Shown: in pieces, positions 59,991-60,694 of the stretch
How positions within the stretch are numbered: position 1 is the stretch's first letter
Layout of the letters: every line of letters begins with the position of its first letter
Source: JAFTYO01 sp045613125
Lineage (GTDB): Bacteria > Pseudomonadota > Alphaproteobacteria > RF32 > CAG-239
Length of the DNA: 60,694 bases
Direction: 5' to 3'
Assembly: GCA_045613125.1 (NCBI GenBank)
Contig: JAZLAM010000028.1
Coordinates: 1 to 60,694 of the forward strand
Program-made: the position numbers and the translations under genes
Notes under the pieces: model-generated
Databases searched by the model: none
Told to the model about the DNA's origin: nothing
The model's input: the letters and a program-made list of their open reading frames with translations, nothing else

Positions 59991-60694
59991 TAAGATGAGA
60001 GTTTGATCCTGGCTCAGAACGAACGCTGGCGGCAGGCTTAACACATGCAAGTTGAACGGGATTTGATGGTAGCTTGCTATCATTAATGAGAGTAGCGCAC
60101 TGGTGAGTAACACGTGGGAACATACCTTTTGGTGGGGGACAACAGAGGGAAACTTCTGCTAATACCGCATAAGCCCTGAGGGGGAAAGATTTATTGCCGA
60201 AAGATTGGCCCGCGGAAGATTAGGTAGTTGGTGGGGTAAAGGCCTACCAAGCCTACGATCTATAGCTGGTCTGAGAGGACGATCAGCCACATTGGAACTG
60301 AGACACGGTCCAGACTCCTACGGGAGGCAGCAGTGAGGAATATTGGGCAATGGAGGCAACTCTGACCCAGCCATGCCGCGTGAGTGAGAAGGTCTTCGGA
60401 TTGTAAAGCTCTTTTGTGCAGGAAGATGATGACAGTACTGCAAGAAAAAGCACCGGCAAACTTCGTGCCAGCAGCCGCGGTAATACGAAGGGTGCGAGCG
60501 TTGTTCGGAATTACTGGGCGTAAAGGGTGTGTAGGCGGTGAAGTAAGATAGCGGTGAAATACCGGGGCTCAACCTCGGAACTGCCGTTATAACTATTTGA
60601 CTAGAGTGATAGAGAGGATATGGGAATACCCAGTGTAGAGGTGAAATTCGTAGATATTGGGTAGAACACCGGTGGCGAAGGCGCATATCTGGCT
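59991..60694 (+). rRNA. rrs: 16S ribosomal RNA, 5' part (cut by the window end)
   Basis: The conserved 5' sequence AGAGTTTGATCCTGGCTCAG begins at 59998, corresponding to E. coli position 8, so the mature 5' end is near 59991. The 515-530 loop GTGCCAGCAGCCGCGGTAAT and the ACTGGGCGTAAAG block are visible, and the sequence ends near E. coli position 740. The short helix between positions 440 and 490 (near 60418-60460) is typical of Alphaproteobacteria. 23S and 5S genes would lie beyond the window. Confidence 0.97.

Noticed and set aside
60318..60686. 122-residue reading frame antisense to 16S rRNA
   Set aside because: Lies wholly inside the rRNA gene.

Overview
The window looks like a piece of chromosome from an AT-rich alphaproteobacterium, probably uncultured and host-associated with a reduced genome. 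The partial 16S rRNA at the right end has the shortened 440-490 helix region typical of Alphaproteobacteria. Several gene orders are alphaproteobacterial: coaE-dnaQ, mnmE-mnmG-rsmG-parA-parB, dusB next to trkA, psd-pssA and tolQRA. Genus and lifestyle are inference only.

Positions 1-9000 are a replication-origin and partition neighbourhood. A very AT-rich stretch at 1-185 carries two inverted DnaA boxes and precedes coaE and dnaQ. Then come a convergent HAD hydrolase, mnmE, mnmG, a PHP phosphoesterase, rsmG, parA and parB, and a small ferredoxin-thioredoxin-reductase-like protein. Two perfect 16-bp parS sites lie inside the coding sequences of mnmG and rsmG, next to the parAB genes whose product should bind them.

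Positions 9000-25400 are more accessory. They hold an intergenic mosaic repeat, a phosphofructokinase, a DUF465 protein, unknown proteins, DNA-3-methyladenine glycosylase I and an orphan acyl carrier protein. A secreted cysteine-rich protein follows, then a two-gene unit of an HExxH protein and a protein with a possible ADP-ribosyltransferase-like domain. The stretch ends in a broken AAA ATPase fragment and tRNA-Thr, with a rearranged partial tRNA copy beside it, which suggests past insertion activity.

Positions 25400-35000 hold a membrane coiled-coil protein, dusB and trkA directly adjacent (the ntrBC/ntrYX genes often found between them are missing), and a 1223-residue secreted cysteine-rich paralogue of the 16-kb gene, flanked on both sides by mosaic repeats. 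tRNA-Ser follows.

Positions 34500-56000 are mostly housekeeping: recX, hslO, a lipoprotein, dnaE, pssA-psd, envelope proteins (DUF304, DUF4105 and DUF3015 families), greA, tRNA-Val with a 156-bp tandem element behind it, a TPR lipoprotein, a uracil-DNA glycosylase, two secreted paralogues, tolQRA and infC. infC appears to start at a non-AUG codon.

Positions 56000-60694 contain small secreted and unknown genes, a pseudogene copy of one of them, two structured leader candidates, and a strong sigma70-type promoter followed by the 5' part of the 16S rRNA gene. The most interesting unexplained signals are the leader at 59250-59442 with mutually exclusive pairings around a ribosome binding site, the HExxH and ART-like gene pair, and the cysteine-rich secreted family.
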